From contig CAKZKQ010000734.1 of NCBI GenBank assembly GCA_937123825.1, positions 1 through 60,322 of the forward strand: DNA of 60,322 nt, in the 5' to 3' direction. Of the stretch, positions 38,995 through 48,248 are shown in pieces (the first letter of the stretch is position 1; the number at the start of each line of letters is the position of its first letter). The notes under the pieces are model-generated. The model was given only the letters and a program-made list of their open reading frames with translations, was not told the origin of the DNA and made no database searches. This stretch comes from an uncultured Pseudomonadota bacterium (GTDB taxonomy: Bacteria > Myxococcota_A > Bradymonadia > Bradymonadales > GCA-2716585). Made by a program: the position numbers and the translations under genes.

Positions 38995-41900
38995 TCAGGC
39001 GTTTTGGGGCAGCGCCATGACCATGCGCGCCAGGAGGAAGTGGTCGAGGTGGTCGGCCAGCTGTGCGACGGTGGCAGGTCGCTCCAGTTCGGTGTGTGGA
39101 TCCCAGATGGTGGGGGGCTCCAGGGAGATCTCACGCACGGGCGGGTCTTGGGTGGACGACTCCTCGGGATCGAGCGAGATGTGCAGATCAACGGGGTCGT
39201 CGATGTCGGGCAAGTGGAAGCGGTGGGTGCCGAGTTCGTGTTGGAGCGCGGTGTGGGCGCCGGGTCCGCTGACGAGGAGCTTGCGTTGATCGCCGTGGTG
39301 GCTCAGTTGGGTTTGGAGGTTGCGCCATTGGCACCATTGGAGCAGCGCCTGGGTCAGTTGTGAGACCAACTCCAGGCTGATGGGTTGCACTGAGCGCGAT
39401 TCGATGTGGAGCGTGATCTGCGCGGGGTTTTGGGGCGACGCGGCCACGCACAGGGCCCATTCCAGCTCGCGCAGCGCGTCGTCGAGCCGAGCGGTGCGGC
39501 TTTTGAGGGCATCGATGGCGTCCTGGTCGAGGTTTTCGGGCTCGGCGTTCTGGGCTTCGAGCGCTCGGTAGTCGTCCTGAAGCTGTTCGAGGGTTTGCCG
39601 AGGGGCTGGATCGCCGTTTTGCGTCAAGCGGTGCAGGACGGCGCTCTCTTCCCAGTCCTGGAGGCGACGCCGCACGGCGGCCAGATAGCCGCGCCAGAGG
39701 TTGTTGTGTTCAAAGACCGGCCCGTGGGCCCTGGGGGTCTGGCCGTTGAGGGTGCGCGAGGAGACGACCGCGACGCGGCCTTCGTGCACGTAGAGATCAA
39801 AGCGCTCATCCTGGGCAAACTGGTTGCGGCGCACCAGACGCCGCGAGAGCGGGATGAGGACGTGTTGTTCGACGGCGCGCTTCATGGGGCGAGCCCCGTA
39901 GCGCGGGTCAAAGCCGTGCTCCATGAGGAGGTCGACGAGGTCGGGCTGGTAGGCGACGGTGATGTTGCGTCGGCTAAAGCCCTGGCGAGCCAGCGCGTTG
40001 TCGAGCATGCGGGTGGCGATGCGCCGGACGGCGGGTCGCTGGAGGTTCTGGAACGGCACCATGAAGTCGATGCGGTTGATGAACTCGGGGCGGAAGAAGC
40101 GCTGGGCGGCGTCGAGGTAGTGGGCGTGCAGGTCGTGGGTTTGGGTGTTGCCCTTGGCGCCGAGGATCTGCACTGGGGCCTTGCGCGCGGCGCCCAGGTT
40201 GCTGGTCATGATGACGATGGTGTGGGTGAAGCGCACTGTGCGGCCGGTGCCGTCGGTCAGTCGCCCTTCGCCAAGGACCTGCAAGAGGATGTCAAAGACC
40301 TCGGGGTCGGCCTTCTCAAGTTCATCAAAGAGCAACACACAAAACGGTTGCTGGCGGACTTTGCTGGTCAACTCCCCTTCGCCCCTTGCCCCGCCCACCA
40401 GACGAATGGCGGCGCCGGGGTAGGCGTACTCGCTCATGTCAAAGCGCACCAGGCGGTCGCGGTCGCCAAAGAGGTACTGGGCCAGGGTGAGCGCGGATTC
40501 GGTCTTGCCGACGCCGGTGGGTCCCATAAAGAGGAAGGAGCCCAGCGGGCGGTCGGGGTCGTTGAGGCTGGCCTTGATGATGGTGATGAGGTTGGTCAGC
40601 AGGCTCGTGGCGTCGGGCTGGCCGATGACCTTGCTGGTGAAGAAGTCGTGGACCTCATCGACGGTCAGGAGGCGATCGGGATCGATGAGGGCCTCTGGGA
40701 AGCCGCTGGCTTTGGCAAAGGCGCGCACGGCGTCGATGGGCTGGAGTTCGTGGCGGACGTTGCCTTTGGGGGCAGGGGCGAGTCGGGCCATTTGCTCGAT
40801 GAGGGCAAGGCCTGAGCCGGGCAGTGAGCCGACGTCGCCAAAGCGGGCCAGGATGTCGAGCGAGCGCGAGAGGGACGCGGCGGAGAAGTTGACCTTGTGG
40901 GTCTTGCCCAACTGCCGGGTGTGGAGTTCGAGGATGGCGTAGGACTCCTCGGTGGAGAACGAGGGCACGGGCAGGCGGCGCAGTGCGTGGACAAAGGCGC
41001 TCTCGATCTGCTCTGCGACAATGAGCGCGTCGGGGGTGACTTCGGCGATGACGGTCAGCTCGCCGCTGCGGACAAAGGGCAGCAGGAAGCGGGCGACGTT
41101 GAGGCCGGTGGTGGCCGAGCCGGACATCATCAATTCGAGGAGATTGTCGACGTAGAGGATGCCTCGGTGCGCGCGGACTTCTTCGACGATGGTGCGGCAG
41201 CGCTCCTGCCACTGTCCCAGGAACTTCATGCCAGCGATGATGCGTCCGCCGGTGATGTGCCAGATGGGGATGTCCTGGAGGCGAACGTGGACGCGCTCGG
41301 CGGCGATGCGCTGGGCGACTTCATGGACGAGGGCGGTCTTGCCGACGCCGGAGGGTCCGATGAGCAAGACGCTTTTGTGTTGGCTGCCCGAGAGGATGGC
41401 GGTCAGTTCATCGATGATGTTGTCGCGGAAGTGGACCTTGGGCAGTCGGCCTGCGCGGGCTTCTTCGGTCAACTCGACGCCGACGGCGCCAAGCGGCGAG
41501 CGCTGGGCGTAGGAGAGGTCGGTGATGCTGTGGCGGTTGTTTTGAGAGGGGCCCTTGGCCTTCTTCTGGCGGCGGCCGCCGTGGTAGACGACGTCGAGCC
41601 GTTCGATGCGCGCGCCGCGCTCGTATTGGTGGGCCAGGAGCTTGTCGATCTCGCACAGGTGAAAGAAGCCGCGGACGATCTCCTCGGCCCAGGGCATGAT
41701 GTTGTCTTTGCCGTGGATGGTGAAGCGCTGCCCGATGCGGGGCAGGATGACTTCGTAGAGGTCGCCGTCTTTTTGGATGGTGCGGTGCAGGACGGTGAAG
41801 CGCATGGGGACGCGCACCAGCCGTTCGTGTTGGATGGCCCGCAGCTCGATCTCCAGGACGCGTTGTTGGAGATCGTCAAAGAAGGTGTCGCCTCGGATGG

Positions 41901-42063
41901 CCAGCGCCCCGTCGCCGAGTTCCTGAGCCATGACGTCTGTCAGCTCCTGGCGGATGGGGGCCAGAGAGGGTCCAAAGGCCGCGTACCGGGGGTGTGTGAG
42001 CACGGACGCGGTGTACCAGTCGTTGCTGTGGCGACGGATGTAGAGGTGGAAGCTTCTTTGCAC
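38995..42063 (-). CDS. ClpB-like double AAA+ protein with PCRF (release-factor)-like C-terminal domain
   Basis: 1022 residues from a GTG start. An unfamiliar N-terminal region (1 to about 215) replaces the Clp-N repeats. AAA+ D1 has Walker A GPSGVGKT at 236-243, but Walker B is ILYVDN (residues 302-307), with Asn where hydrolysis needs Glu. D2 is intact: GPTGVGKT at 514-521, VLLFDE at 576-581, SNLG at 621-624, and the Clp C-terminal GFDPRYGARPMKRAVEQ. From about 790 a long helical region leads to SGPGAHTALQHELGTHR (932-948). This has the same spacing as the class I release-factor PCRF signature SGxGxxxxLxxExGxHR, but no GGQ domain follows. It may be a ribosome-associated unfoldase, by inference. 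It is first in a same-strand set with the kinase and srkA. Confidence 0.85.
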   Translation of the reverse strand: MQRSFHLYIRRHSNDWYTASVLTHPRYAAFGPSLAPIRQELTDVMAQELGDGALAIRGDTFFDDLQQRVLEIELRAIQHERLVRVPMRFTVLHRTIQKDGDLYEVILPRIGQRFTIHGKDNIMPWAEEIVRGFFHLCEIDKLLAHQYERGARIERLDVVYHGGRRQKKAKGPSQNNRHSITDLSYAQRSPLGAVGVELTEEARAGRLPKVHFRDNIIDELTAILSGSQHKSVLLIGPSGVGKTALVHEVAQRIAAERVHVRLQDIPIWHITGGRIIAGMKFLGQWQERCRTIVEEVRAHRGILYVDNLLELMMSGSATTGLNVARFLLPFVRSGELTVIAEVTPDALIVAEQIESAFVHALRRLPVPSFSTEESYAILELHTRQLGKTHKVNFSAASLSRSLDILARFGDVGSLPGSGLALIEQMARLAPAPKGNVRHELQPIDAVRAFAKASGFPEALIDPDRLLTVDEVHDFFTSKVIGQPDATSLLTNLITIIKASLNDPDRPLGSFLFMGPTGVGKTESALTLAQYLFGDRDRLVRFDMSEYAYPGAAIRLVGGARGEGELTSKVRQQPFCVLLFDELEKADPEVFDILLQVLGEGRLTDGTGRTVRFTHTIVIMTSNLGAARKAPVQILGAKGNTQTHDLHAHYLDAAQRFFRPEFINRIDFMVPFQNLQRPAVRRIATRMLDNALARQGFSRRNITVAYQPDLVDLLMEHGFDPRYGARPMKRAVEQHVLIPLSRRLVRRNQFAQDERFDLYVHEGRVAVVSSRTLNGQTPRAHGPVFEHNNLWRGYLAAVRRRLQDWEESAVLHRLTQNGDPAPRQTLEQLQDDYRALEAQNAEPENLDQDAIDALKSRTARLDDALRELEWALCVAASPQNPAQITLHIESRSVQPISLELVSQLTQALLQWCQWRNLQTQLSHHGDQRKLLVSGPGAHTALQHELGTHRFHLPDIDDPVDLHISLDPEESSTQDPPVREISLEPPTIWDPHTELERPATVAQLADHLDHFLLARMVMALPQNA

Positions 42064-42201
42064 GGCGTCTGTGGTGCCTCGGCGTTGGGTGGTGCGTTCT
42101 TTGGTGGGGTCAGACAGAACTCAGTTTACCCCCGATGGCGGGCTGTAGCCCAGCGGGGTGAGGTCTTTGCCCAAAGTGGGTTAAAAATTGATGGTGAACA
42201 T

Positions 42202-42230
42202 TTGAATGGTGTTTTTTGTTCAGGTATGCT
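42202..42230 (+). promoter_or_regulatory. Sigma-70-like promoter
   Basis: TTGAAT (42202-42207), a 17-bp spacer and TATGCT (42225-42230). It points at the small ORF at 42290, whose Shine-Dalgarno AGAGGG lies at 42278-42283. Confidence 0.5.
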
Positions 42231-42289
42231 GTGTCCACTTGTGAAGTCGTGGGGATGCAAGGGTTTTGAAAGACCACAGAGGGATGAGC

Positions 42290-42472
42290 ATGGAGACAAA
42301 GAAGGTCAAGCGGGGTTTGGAGCGTAAAATGCAGGCGCGGCTGTGTTGGCCTGGCGATGGGGGTCGGGTGGTGTCAGGTCAATGGGAGGATGAGGAGACG
42401 GTGCTGGCGCTGAAGGCGATGCTGGAGGTGGCGCTGGGTCGTGGTGCGTGCTGGGTAGAATATCAGCACTAA
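42290..42472 (+). CDS. Small basic/acidic protein (60 aa), hypothetical
   Basis: The start is chosen at ATG 42290, with AGAGGG six bases upstream and a sigma-70-like promoter at 42202-42230. The product METKKVKRGLERKMQARL... is Lys/Arg-rich at first, then acidic (QWEDEETVLALKAMLEVALG) and ends WVEYQH. No family is recognised. The promoter, SD and ORF line up, which is why I list it despite the small size. It is divergent from the ClpB-like gene. Confidence 0.45.
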   Translation: METKKVKRGLERKMQARLCWPGDGGRVVSGQWEDEETVLALKAMLEVALGRGACWVEYQH

Positions 42473-42489
42473 GCGGAGGACGTTCCTGG

Positions 42490-42810
42490 TCAGAACGCCG
42501 AGGGCATGTTGGGAGAGGTGGGTGGGAGGTAACGGCGTCGCCCGACGTTTTGTGGTCTGGGTCTTGGGGGCATCCAGACGCGGACGCTCAGCGTGCCCCA
42601 GGAGTGCTCCAGGCGAGGTTGTTGGCCGTGTGGGAGTTGAATTTTGGGTTGTGATTCGTGGGGAGAGTGGATGAGCGTGGGGACGCGGACCCAGCCTCTT
42701 TTTTTGGTGTTGTTGGTGCGGGGTGCGGGGCGAGTTTGGCGCAGCCGCACAAAGCGCAGCTCGTCGGTGATGACGGTGGGTGTTTCTGGCTGCGGCTCTG
42801 ATTCAGACAT
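42490..42810 (-). CDS. Small Pro/Arg-rich hypothetical protein (106 aa)
   Basis: Possible ORF starting MSESEPQPETPTVITDELRFVRLRQ at 42810. It is rich in Pro, Arg and Gln, with no signal peptide or hydrophobic segment. An upstream in-frame ATG (42876) would add 22 residues. The Shine-Dalgarno is weak (AGGG at about four bases). I cannot tell whether it is expressed; it ends 17 bp from the plus-strand small ORF. Confidence 0.35.
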   Translation of the reverse strand: MSESEPQPETPTVITDELRFVRLRQTRPAPRTNNTKKRGWVRVPTLIHSPHESQPKIQLPHGQQPRLEHSWGTLSVRVWMPPRPRPQNVGRRRYLPPTSPNMPSAF

Positions 42811-43127
42811 GTGCCCTGGCAAGGGGAATTGCCCAGAGTGTTGTCGAACCGGGTTGTAAAATCGACGTGTTTTCAAAATACACCCACAGGCCGCGTCAGC
42901 GCGCTGACGTGAGCATTGTCATTCCATCGTTTGGGCGTGTGTTTGCCGTGTTCAGAATGCAAGTGTCGGATGTTGAGCGCAACAAAAGAGACACAATTGT
43001 TCTGAAGGTGCCACAGCGTTGGCGCCCTTGAATCGGTGGAGTGTTGATGGAGGAACCTTTTCCGCCCGGATCCAAGATGTGATCCAGGGGTAAAGGTGTC
43101 AATACTGTTTTTGTGGTCAGTTGTTTT

Positions 43128-44195
43128 TTAGGGGTGCTGGGATGGGGTCAGCATCTGCGTGAACGTGGTGCCGCTCTGTGCGTCCACAGCGCACAACCAC
43201 CCGTCCATCCAGGGCTCTTGCTGGTGGGTCTGGCCAAGTTCCAGGGCGTGGTTGACGCGCACGCTCAGGGCGTGCTCGTGAGGGCCCTGGACCAGTTGGG
43301 TGTGGACTTGGAGGCGCTTTTGCGGGGAGGGGAGGTGATCATTGATGCCGACCAGCAGCGCAAGGATGTCTCTAAGCAGCCGCCGCGGGTTGCCCGCGAT
43401 CCAGGTCGGGTGGGTGAGCGTTTGCGGGGCGTGGATTTTGACCTGCTTTGAGATGGACGATCTGGCCAGCCGCAGGGCAGCTTCCAGGCACGATTCAAGC
43501 TCAAAATGTTCGGTGGTGGGTTCGCTGCTGAGCGCCAGAACATCGGTACAAAGCGCGATCAGGCGTTGGTTGAGTTGATCGGTCTCGCCGAGCGCCTGGG
43601 TGCACTCCTGCATGCCGTCGATCCCGTCGAGCAGTTGCCACTGCTCAAGAGGGTCGCCGTCGCTGAGTCCTTCGAGCACGTCTCCAAGCTGCAGGAGGCT
43701 GTGGGTGTGATCGAGCACAAAGGTCAGGTTTGCGCGCATGGCGGCCAGCAAGCCGCCGACTTCATGGCGCAGTCCGGTGGCCATCTGACCCAGCAGGAAC
43801 CAGGGGCGGTTCATGGCCAGCAGTGATGGGGGGACCTGTATGCTGTGAGGCTTGTGCCGTGAGGGCAGCATCTTGATGAGCGACTCAATGAGCCGGGAGG
43901 CGCGCTCAAGGGCCGAGTTGAGCCTGGATATCTTGGGCTGCTTGTCGGTCTCGAGCCACCACGCTGCCAGGGCCTGGGCTGAGTGATGGACGTCGTCCTG
44001 TGGGGCCTGCGCTGTGCGCTGTGCGGTGTTGCACAGCATGTTCAAATGGGTGGCCAGTCGATGGCATCCTGAGTCCAACTCCATGATCAAGGCACACAGG
44101 TGCTGTCCAGATTGGGTATACTGGTGCAGCGGTGTGGCCAAAACCTGGTTGGGTGCGTTGTGTTGTGGGATCGGTTCTGTCAAACCGAGCATCTC
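43128..44195 (-). CDS. Histidine-kinase-like protein with degenerate ATPase domain
   Basis: I take the ATG at 44195 (355 residues). The frame stays open to 44456, but the extra part overlaps the divergent gene and reads as low-complexity Ser/His/Thr. The central segment LLGQMATGLRHEVGGLLAAMRANL matches the H-box of HisKA domains (HExxxPLAAIxxN in NtrB-like kinases), with the phospho-acceptor His kept. The C-terminal part has a GNPRRLLRDILALLVGINDHL stretch where an N-box should be, but the N is displaced and no DxGxG or later glycine box follows. It is therefore probably a dimerising phosphotransfer or regulatory relic rather than an active kinase. No response regulator is adjacent. Confidence 0.6.
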   Translation of the reverse strand, partial: EMLGLTEPIPQHNAPNQVLATPLHQYTQSGQHLCALIMELDSGCHRLATHLNMLCNTAQRTAQAPQDDVHHSAQALAAWWLETDKQPKISRLNSALERASRLIESLIKMLPSRHKPHSIQVPPSLLAMNRPWFLLGQMATGLRHEVGGLLAAMRANLTFVLDHTHSLLQLGDVLEGLSDGDPLEQWQLLDGIDGMQECTQALGETDQLNQRLIALCTDVLALSSEPTTEHFELESCLEAALRLARSSISKQVKIHAPQTLTHPTWIAGNPRRLLRDILALLVGINDHLPSPQKRLQVHTQLVQGPHEHALSVRVNHALELGQTHQQEPWMDGWLCAVDAQSGTTFTQMLTPSQHP

Positions 44196-44402
44196 CGGAG
44201 CCTGGTACCAAATCGCACATGCATGACGCGGGTCAAGGTTGCTCTGGGCAAGCCTTTTGTGCGCGATGTGGTAGGAGTATGGGTTGGTTTTTGCCCTGGT
44301 CCCGTGTCTGATATTGCGAGAGGTGTCGCTTGAGGTCCTATGATGGGTTGTGTTTGGGGTTTTGTCTACCCTGAAATTGTGTTCATAATGTTGAGGCCGG
44401 GT

Positions 44403-46127
44403 GTGAAAACATTCTGTCTGGTCGGGTTGGTGGGGCTTTTGTGGGCTTGTGGACACCGATCACCACAGCCCCCAGAGACAATTGGTGGGGTGACTGAGCC
44501 CGCTGCACCTGTGGTCATCGGCGATGATGAAGGGGCGTCAGAATTTTTGCTCCACGTGGCAAACGAGGGTGCAAATGCACACGCTCGGGGGTTGGCCAGT
44601 GGGCTTGAAGGTCGCTTGAGGGCCAAGGCACACGCCATTGTCCATCGGCCCTGGGTGGAGCCGTTGCCTTGCAAACCCTGGCCAAACGAGGCCGAGGTGG
44701 CCTCGAAGCCTGTGCGCGCAGACCGCTCGTTGCCGGTGGGGGTTGCTGCGATGGCTGTGCGGCAGCGCTCGGCGGTGATCTGGACTCGAACCCACCGCCG
44801 CACCCGGCTGCGGGTGCATTACAGCGCTGGCCCCCAATGCCCACAGTTGCAAAGCGAGGTGGTGATCAGCCGCGCCCGCGATGGGTTCTCTGCTGAACTC
44901 CCGCTTGACGGCCTGCGCCCCGGCACCCGGTACCGCTATCAGGTGGAGGTGGTTGGCCGCTCTGGAATGAGCAGCCACGGGTGGTTTGTGACGGCGCCCG
45001 CTGGAGACAAACCTGCCCGGCTGGCCTTTTCGGCCGACGTCTCGGGCTGGTCCAAGTCCCACGGACTCTTGCCTGCGTTGATGCGCTCCAATCCTGACCT
45101 CTATCTCTCTTTGGGCGACTGGCCCTACGCGGACTCGCAGCCTCCGGCGGAGTCGCTCGACGAGTTTCGGCAAAAGCACGTCGATGCGCGCAGCGCCTGG
45201 ACGTTGCAGCGCTGGATGCGCTCCATGGCCGTGCACGCCGTCTGGGATGATCATGAGGTGATGAACGACTGGGATCGGCGCGATCTATGGGAGCAGCGCC
45301 CCAGGGTGCGCGCTGGGATGCGGGCCTGGAGGGAGTTTTTTGCCGTCCGCAGCCACCAACCCGGTCTGGTCTATCGGCGCTACATGTGGGGCTCCAACGT
45401 GGAGATCTTTCAGTTGGACTGCCGCGCGCACCGCAGCGCCAACAGCGCCCCCGATGGCCCCAAGAAGACCATGCTGGGCAAAGACCAGTTGTCGTGGTTG
45501 CTCCAGGGCCTCAGTGAGAGCCGCGCGGCCTTCAAGCTCATTGTCACCTCGGTCCCGCTGGGCCATGGGACCACGGGCAAAGACCATTGGGAGGGGTTTG
45601 CCCATGAGCGCGACCTGCTCCTTGAGCACATCGTCAGCCAGGAGATTGGCGGGGTGGTCTTTTTGACCGCCGATCAGCACTGGTTCTCAGTTCACCACCT
45701 GCCCCAAGGCCCCAAGATGTTTCAGGTCGGTCCGTTGGCCCAGTTTCTGCGCCAACCCAGCGCCAAAGTCCCGCCGTGGGTCTTGATGCAAATGCCCGAG
45801 GTCAACTTTGGTCTGGTGGATTACCACCCAGGCGCCAAACCATCCTTGGAGTTCACGGCGGTGGGGCAAGGCGGCGAACTTTATCGGGAGGTGGTGCCTG
45901 CGGGGCGAGGACGCCTGGAGGTGAGCGGGGACAAGCGGGTGCCTTGGCGTTTGGACGGCGCCCATGTTTTTGTGGGCCAGGGCCCCAAGGTCATGCCCTG
46001 GGCCACGCCGGGGGCCTACCAGTTGATGTGGTTTGGTCCCGATGGTCCCACGCAGCCGCGCAGGGGTGTGTTGGTCGATGGTGAGGTGCTGCTTTTGGAG
46101 GTGCCGTCAGACCAGAGCGCCCCGTAG
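44403..46127 (+). CDS. PhoD-like metallophosphatase lipoprotein
   Basis: 574 residues from the GTG at 44403, chosen because GAGG lies at 44393-44396; an ATG at 44388 lacks a ribosome-binding site. The signal peptide ends LLWAC (lipobox). A fibronectin-like N-domain typical of PhoD (VRQRSAVIWTRT, LPLDGLRPGTRYRYQVEV) is followed by the metallophosphatase core: FSADVSGW, LYLSLGDWPYAD, the WDDHEVMNDWD motif, QLDCRAHRS and FLTADQHW. PhoD-type enzymes are alkaline phosphatases or phosphodiesterases acting outside the cytoplasm. It is divergent from the histidine-kinase-like gene and convergent with the PKD lipoprotein. Confidence 0.88.
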   Translation: MKTFCLVGLVGLLWACGHRSPQPPETIGGVTEPAAPVVIGDDEGASEFLLHVANEGANAHARGLASGLEGRLRAKAHAIVHRPWVEPLPCKPWPNEAEVASKPVRADRSLPVGVAAMAVRQRSAVIWTRTHRRTRLRVHYSAGPQCPQLQSEVVISRARDGFSAELPLDGLRPGTRYRYQVEVVGRSGMSSHGWFVTAPAGDKPARLAFSADVSGWSKSHGLLPALMRSNPDLYLSLGDWPYADSQPPAESLDEFRQKHVDARSAWTLQRWMRSMAVHAVWDDHEVMNDWDRRDLWEQRPRVRAGMRAWREFFAVRSHQPGLVYRRYMWGSNVEIFQLDCRAHRSANSAPDGPKKTMLGKDQLSWLLQGLSESRAAFKLIVTSVPLGHGTTGKDHWEGFAHERDLLLEHIVSQEIGGVVFLTADQHWFSVHHLPQGPKMFQVGPLAQFLRQPSAKVPPWVLMQMPEVNFGLVDYHPGAKPSLEFTAVGQGGELYREVVPAGRGRLEVSGDKRVPWRLDGAHVFVGQGPKVMPWATPGAYQLMWFGPDGPTQPRRGVLVDGEVLLLEVPSDQSAP

Positions 46128-46143
46128 GGTGCCCTGGTGTTGC

Positions 46144-46695
46144 TCATTGACAGAGACTCTCGCGGCAGATCAGGTCGCCGGGGCACTGGGCGTCGTCGGT
46201 GCAGCCGGGTTCGTCTTCATCTTCGGCGGTGGCGATGCCATCGCCGTCGATGTCGGTCTGGCAGCGCTGCGCCATGGGGTCGCAGAGGTAGAAGGGCGGG
46301 CAGTAGGGGCGCTCTGCGCTGCAGACCAGAAAGTCGAGTTGATCGCGCGAGACGATGGAAATCTCGCGCAGCTCGGTGAACTTGTTGCCGACCACATCAA
46401 TGACCGTGACGCGCGTCAGGTAACGCCCTGGGCGGCTGTAGGTGTGGGTGACGATGGGTTCGGTGATGCGCAGCGCCGGGGTGCCGTCGCCAAAATCAAA
46501 GCCGTAGGCTGCCAATGGCCCTTCGGGATCCGACGAGGCGCTGGCGTCAAAGATGACGGTCTGGTTGGCGTAGGCGTTGATGGGGGCGGTGTAGCTGACC
46601 TGGGGCAGTTGGCCCGGCTCGATGGGATCAACGCAGGCCATCAGCGTGGCGCTGACGCCCAGGAGCAAGAGCAGCGGCGTTTGGGATCGAGGCAT
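46144..46695 (-). CDS. PKD-domain lipoprotein
   Basis: 183 residues; GGAG lies 11 bases before the ATG at 46695. The signal sequence ends LMAC. Residues about 35-110 form a PKD-like beta-sandwich (VIFDASASSDPEGPLAAYGFDFGDGTPALRITEPIVTHTYSRPGRYLTRVTVID), including the FDFGDG and HTYSRPG signatures. The C-terminal part has Cys pairs and a DTDGDGI-like calcium-binding loop (TDIDGDGIATAEDEDEPGC). Probably a surface binding lipoprotein. It ends 16 bp from the convergent PhoD-like gene. Confidence 0.85.
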   Translation of the reverse strand: MPRSQTPLLLLLGVSATLMACVDPIEPGQLPQVSYTAPINAYANQTVIFDASASSDPEGPLAAYGFDFGDGTPALRITEPIVTHTYSRPGRYLTRVTVIDVVGNKFTELREISIVSRDQLDFLVCSAERPYCPPFYLCDPMAQRCQTDIDGDGIATAEDEDEPGCTDDAQCPGDLICRESLCQ

Positions 46696-46833
46696 GTCGG
46701 TGGTGGCTCCTGACGGCGTTGTGGCCCTGTGTTGGCACGGGTCAGGCGTGTCTGTTGAGGGGTCTTGGTGCCTGACGCTGCGCAGCCATCCTACCTGAAG
46801 CAGGCGCGGGACGAAAATCGCCCCGGCCAAGGC

Positions 46834-48234
46834 TCAGCGCCGGCGTTTGGGATCGAGGGCATCCTGGAGGCCTTCACCGACCAGGTTGAAGAGGCTGACG
46901 GTGAAGAAGATGGCCAGCCCGGGCAGCAAAATCAGGCTCATGGTGTCGGTCTGACGGCCAATGTTGATCAGCTCGCCCCAGGACGGCGCCGAGGCGTCGC
47001 CCAGGCCCAGGAAGGAGAGGGTGGACTCCAGCAGGATGGCGGAGGCGACGCCGAAGGAGGCGGTGACCAGCACGGGGCTCAGGGCGTTGGGCAGCACGTG
47101 GCGGAAGATCACGCGTCCCATGGGGATGCCGCTGGCGATGGCGGCCGAGACGAACTCCTGGTTCTTGAGCTTGAGGAACTCGCCGCGGGTCAGGCGCGCG
47201 GTGCCGGTCCATCGTATGACCCCGATGATGACCATGATGTGGAATATGGTCGGTTTCTCGATGAAGGCCGCCAGGGTCATGATGAGGATCAGCGACGGGA
47301 AGCAGATCATGATCTCGACGAGGCGAAGGATCAAGACGTCCACCCAGCCGCCAAAGAAGCCTGCCAGTGAGCCCAGTATGATGCCGATGAAGATGTAGAT
47401 TGAGACGGCCACCACGCCGATGGTCAGGCCGATCCGTGTGCCGTAGAGCATGCGGGCAAAGACGTCGCGTCCGCGGTCGTCGGTGCCAAAGAAGTGGTTG
47501 ATGCTCATGGGGGCCAGGACCGCGCTCAGGTCCGAGTCGCGGAAGGACTGCGGGATGGGCGGGAAGTAGGCCGAGGGGGTTTGGGCCTCGATGGCCTTGA
47601 TCTGGGCCGGATCGACGGTGGCGCCGGTGCGGGCGGCGTTCAGGCGCAGCTTGGTGATCTCCAACTGTGCCTGGGCGTGCCCTTTGGAGTAGATCTCGAC
47701 GTAGTTTTTGTAGGGCTGGCTTTTGGGGAAGAGGGTCAGCAGGACCATGCCCGCCAGCACTGTTACGGTCCAGCCTGCGATGACGCGCTGGTAGATGGCC
47801 ATGCGCTCGGCGCGCCGCTTGGTGGCGGTGATGCGCGAGACGACGAACCCAGAGATGGCCATCAGCGGTGAGAGGACCATCAAGAGGTTGAAGAAGATGT
47901 CGACGCCGTTCTCAAAGAGGTTGCGGTCGCCCAGGAGGCTGATCACCCAGGGGTACTCGGTGACGGATTGGCCGCCTCTGTCGGTGTAGGAGATGACAAA
48001 GGGCTGCTCCAGGCACAGCGCCGGGGCGTAGACGGCCAGCAAGACCAGCCCGATGACCATCCACAGGCCATAGTAGGCGATCTTGTTGGTCTTGAACTGG
48101 TCCCAGACGATGGTCCAGTAGGTGACCTCTTTGGTCTCGCTGTTGGGGTCGACCTGGAGGGTAAGGCGCCCGGCGGATTCCTCCTGGGACGCTTGTTCTG
48201 ACTGCTCTTCGGTGTTGTTTTTATCTGTTGCCAT
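46834..48234 (-). CDS. oppC: Oligopeptide ABC transporter permease (OppC-like), extended
   Basis: 466 residues, against about 300 for typical OppC. GGAGG lies before the ATG at 48234, 14 bp after the oppB-like stop. The C-terminal 220 residues are canonical: FGTDDRGRDVFARMLYGTRIGL, five helices, and the EAA loop (AIASGIPMGRVIFRHVLPNALSP) that docks the ATPase. The N-terminal part adds a Glu/Asn-rich cytoplasmic start, extra hydrophobic helices near residues 52-70, 105-130 and 145-170, and a soluble insert (about 175-235, QLEITKLRLNAARTGATVDPAQIKAIEAQ). It is part of a binding-protein/oppB/oppC set with no ATPase gene in the window. Confidence 0.9.
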   Translation of the reverse strand: MATDKNNTEEQSEQASQEESAGRLTLQVDPNSETKEVTYWTIVWDQFKTNKIAYYGLWMVIGLVLLAVYAPALCLEQPFVISYTDRGGQSVTEYPWVISLLGDRNLFENGVDIFFNLLMVLSPLMAISGFVVSRITATKRRAERMAIYQRVIAGWTVTVLAGMVLLTLFPKSQPYKNYVEIYSKGHAQAQLEITKLRLNAARTGATVDPAQIKAIEAQTPSAYFPPIPQSFRDSDLSAVLAPMSINHFFGTDDRGRDVFARMLYGTRIGLTIGVVAVSIYIFIGIILGSLAGFFGGWVDVLILRLVEIMICFPSLILIMTLAAFIEKPTIFHIMVIIGVIRWTGTARLTRGEFLKLKNQEFVSAAIASGIPMGRVIFRHVLPNALSPVLVTASFGVASAILLESTLSFLGLGDASAPSWGELINIGRQTDTMSLILLPGLAIFFTVSLFNLVGEGLQDALDPKRRR

Positions 48235-48248
48235 GACACCCTCCTGAG

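Larger units (their letters stand above)
42064..43127. other. Gene-poor region between the ClpB-like and histidine-kinase-like genes
   Basis: A lower-GC 1.06-kb region. It contains a promoter-like pair and a 60-codon ORF on the plus strand, a possible 106-codon ORF on the minus strand, and about 310 bp (42811-43127) in which I see nothing definite. Confidence 0.5.
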
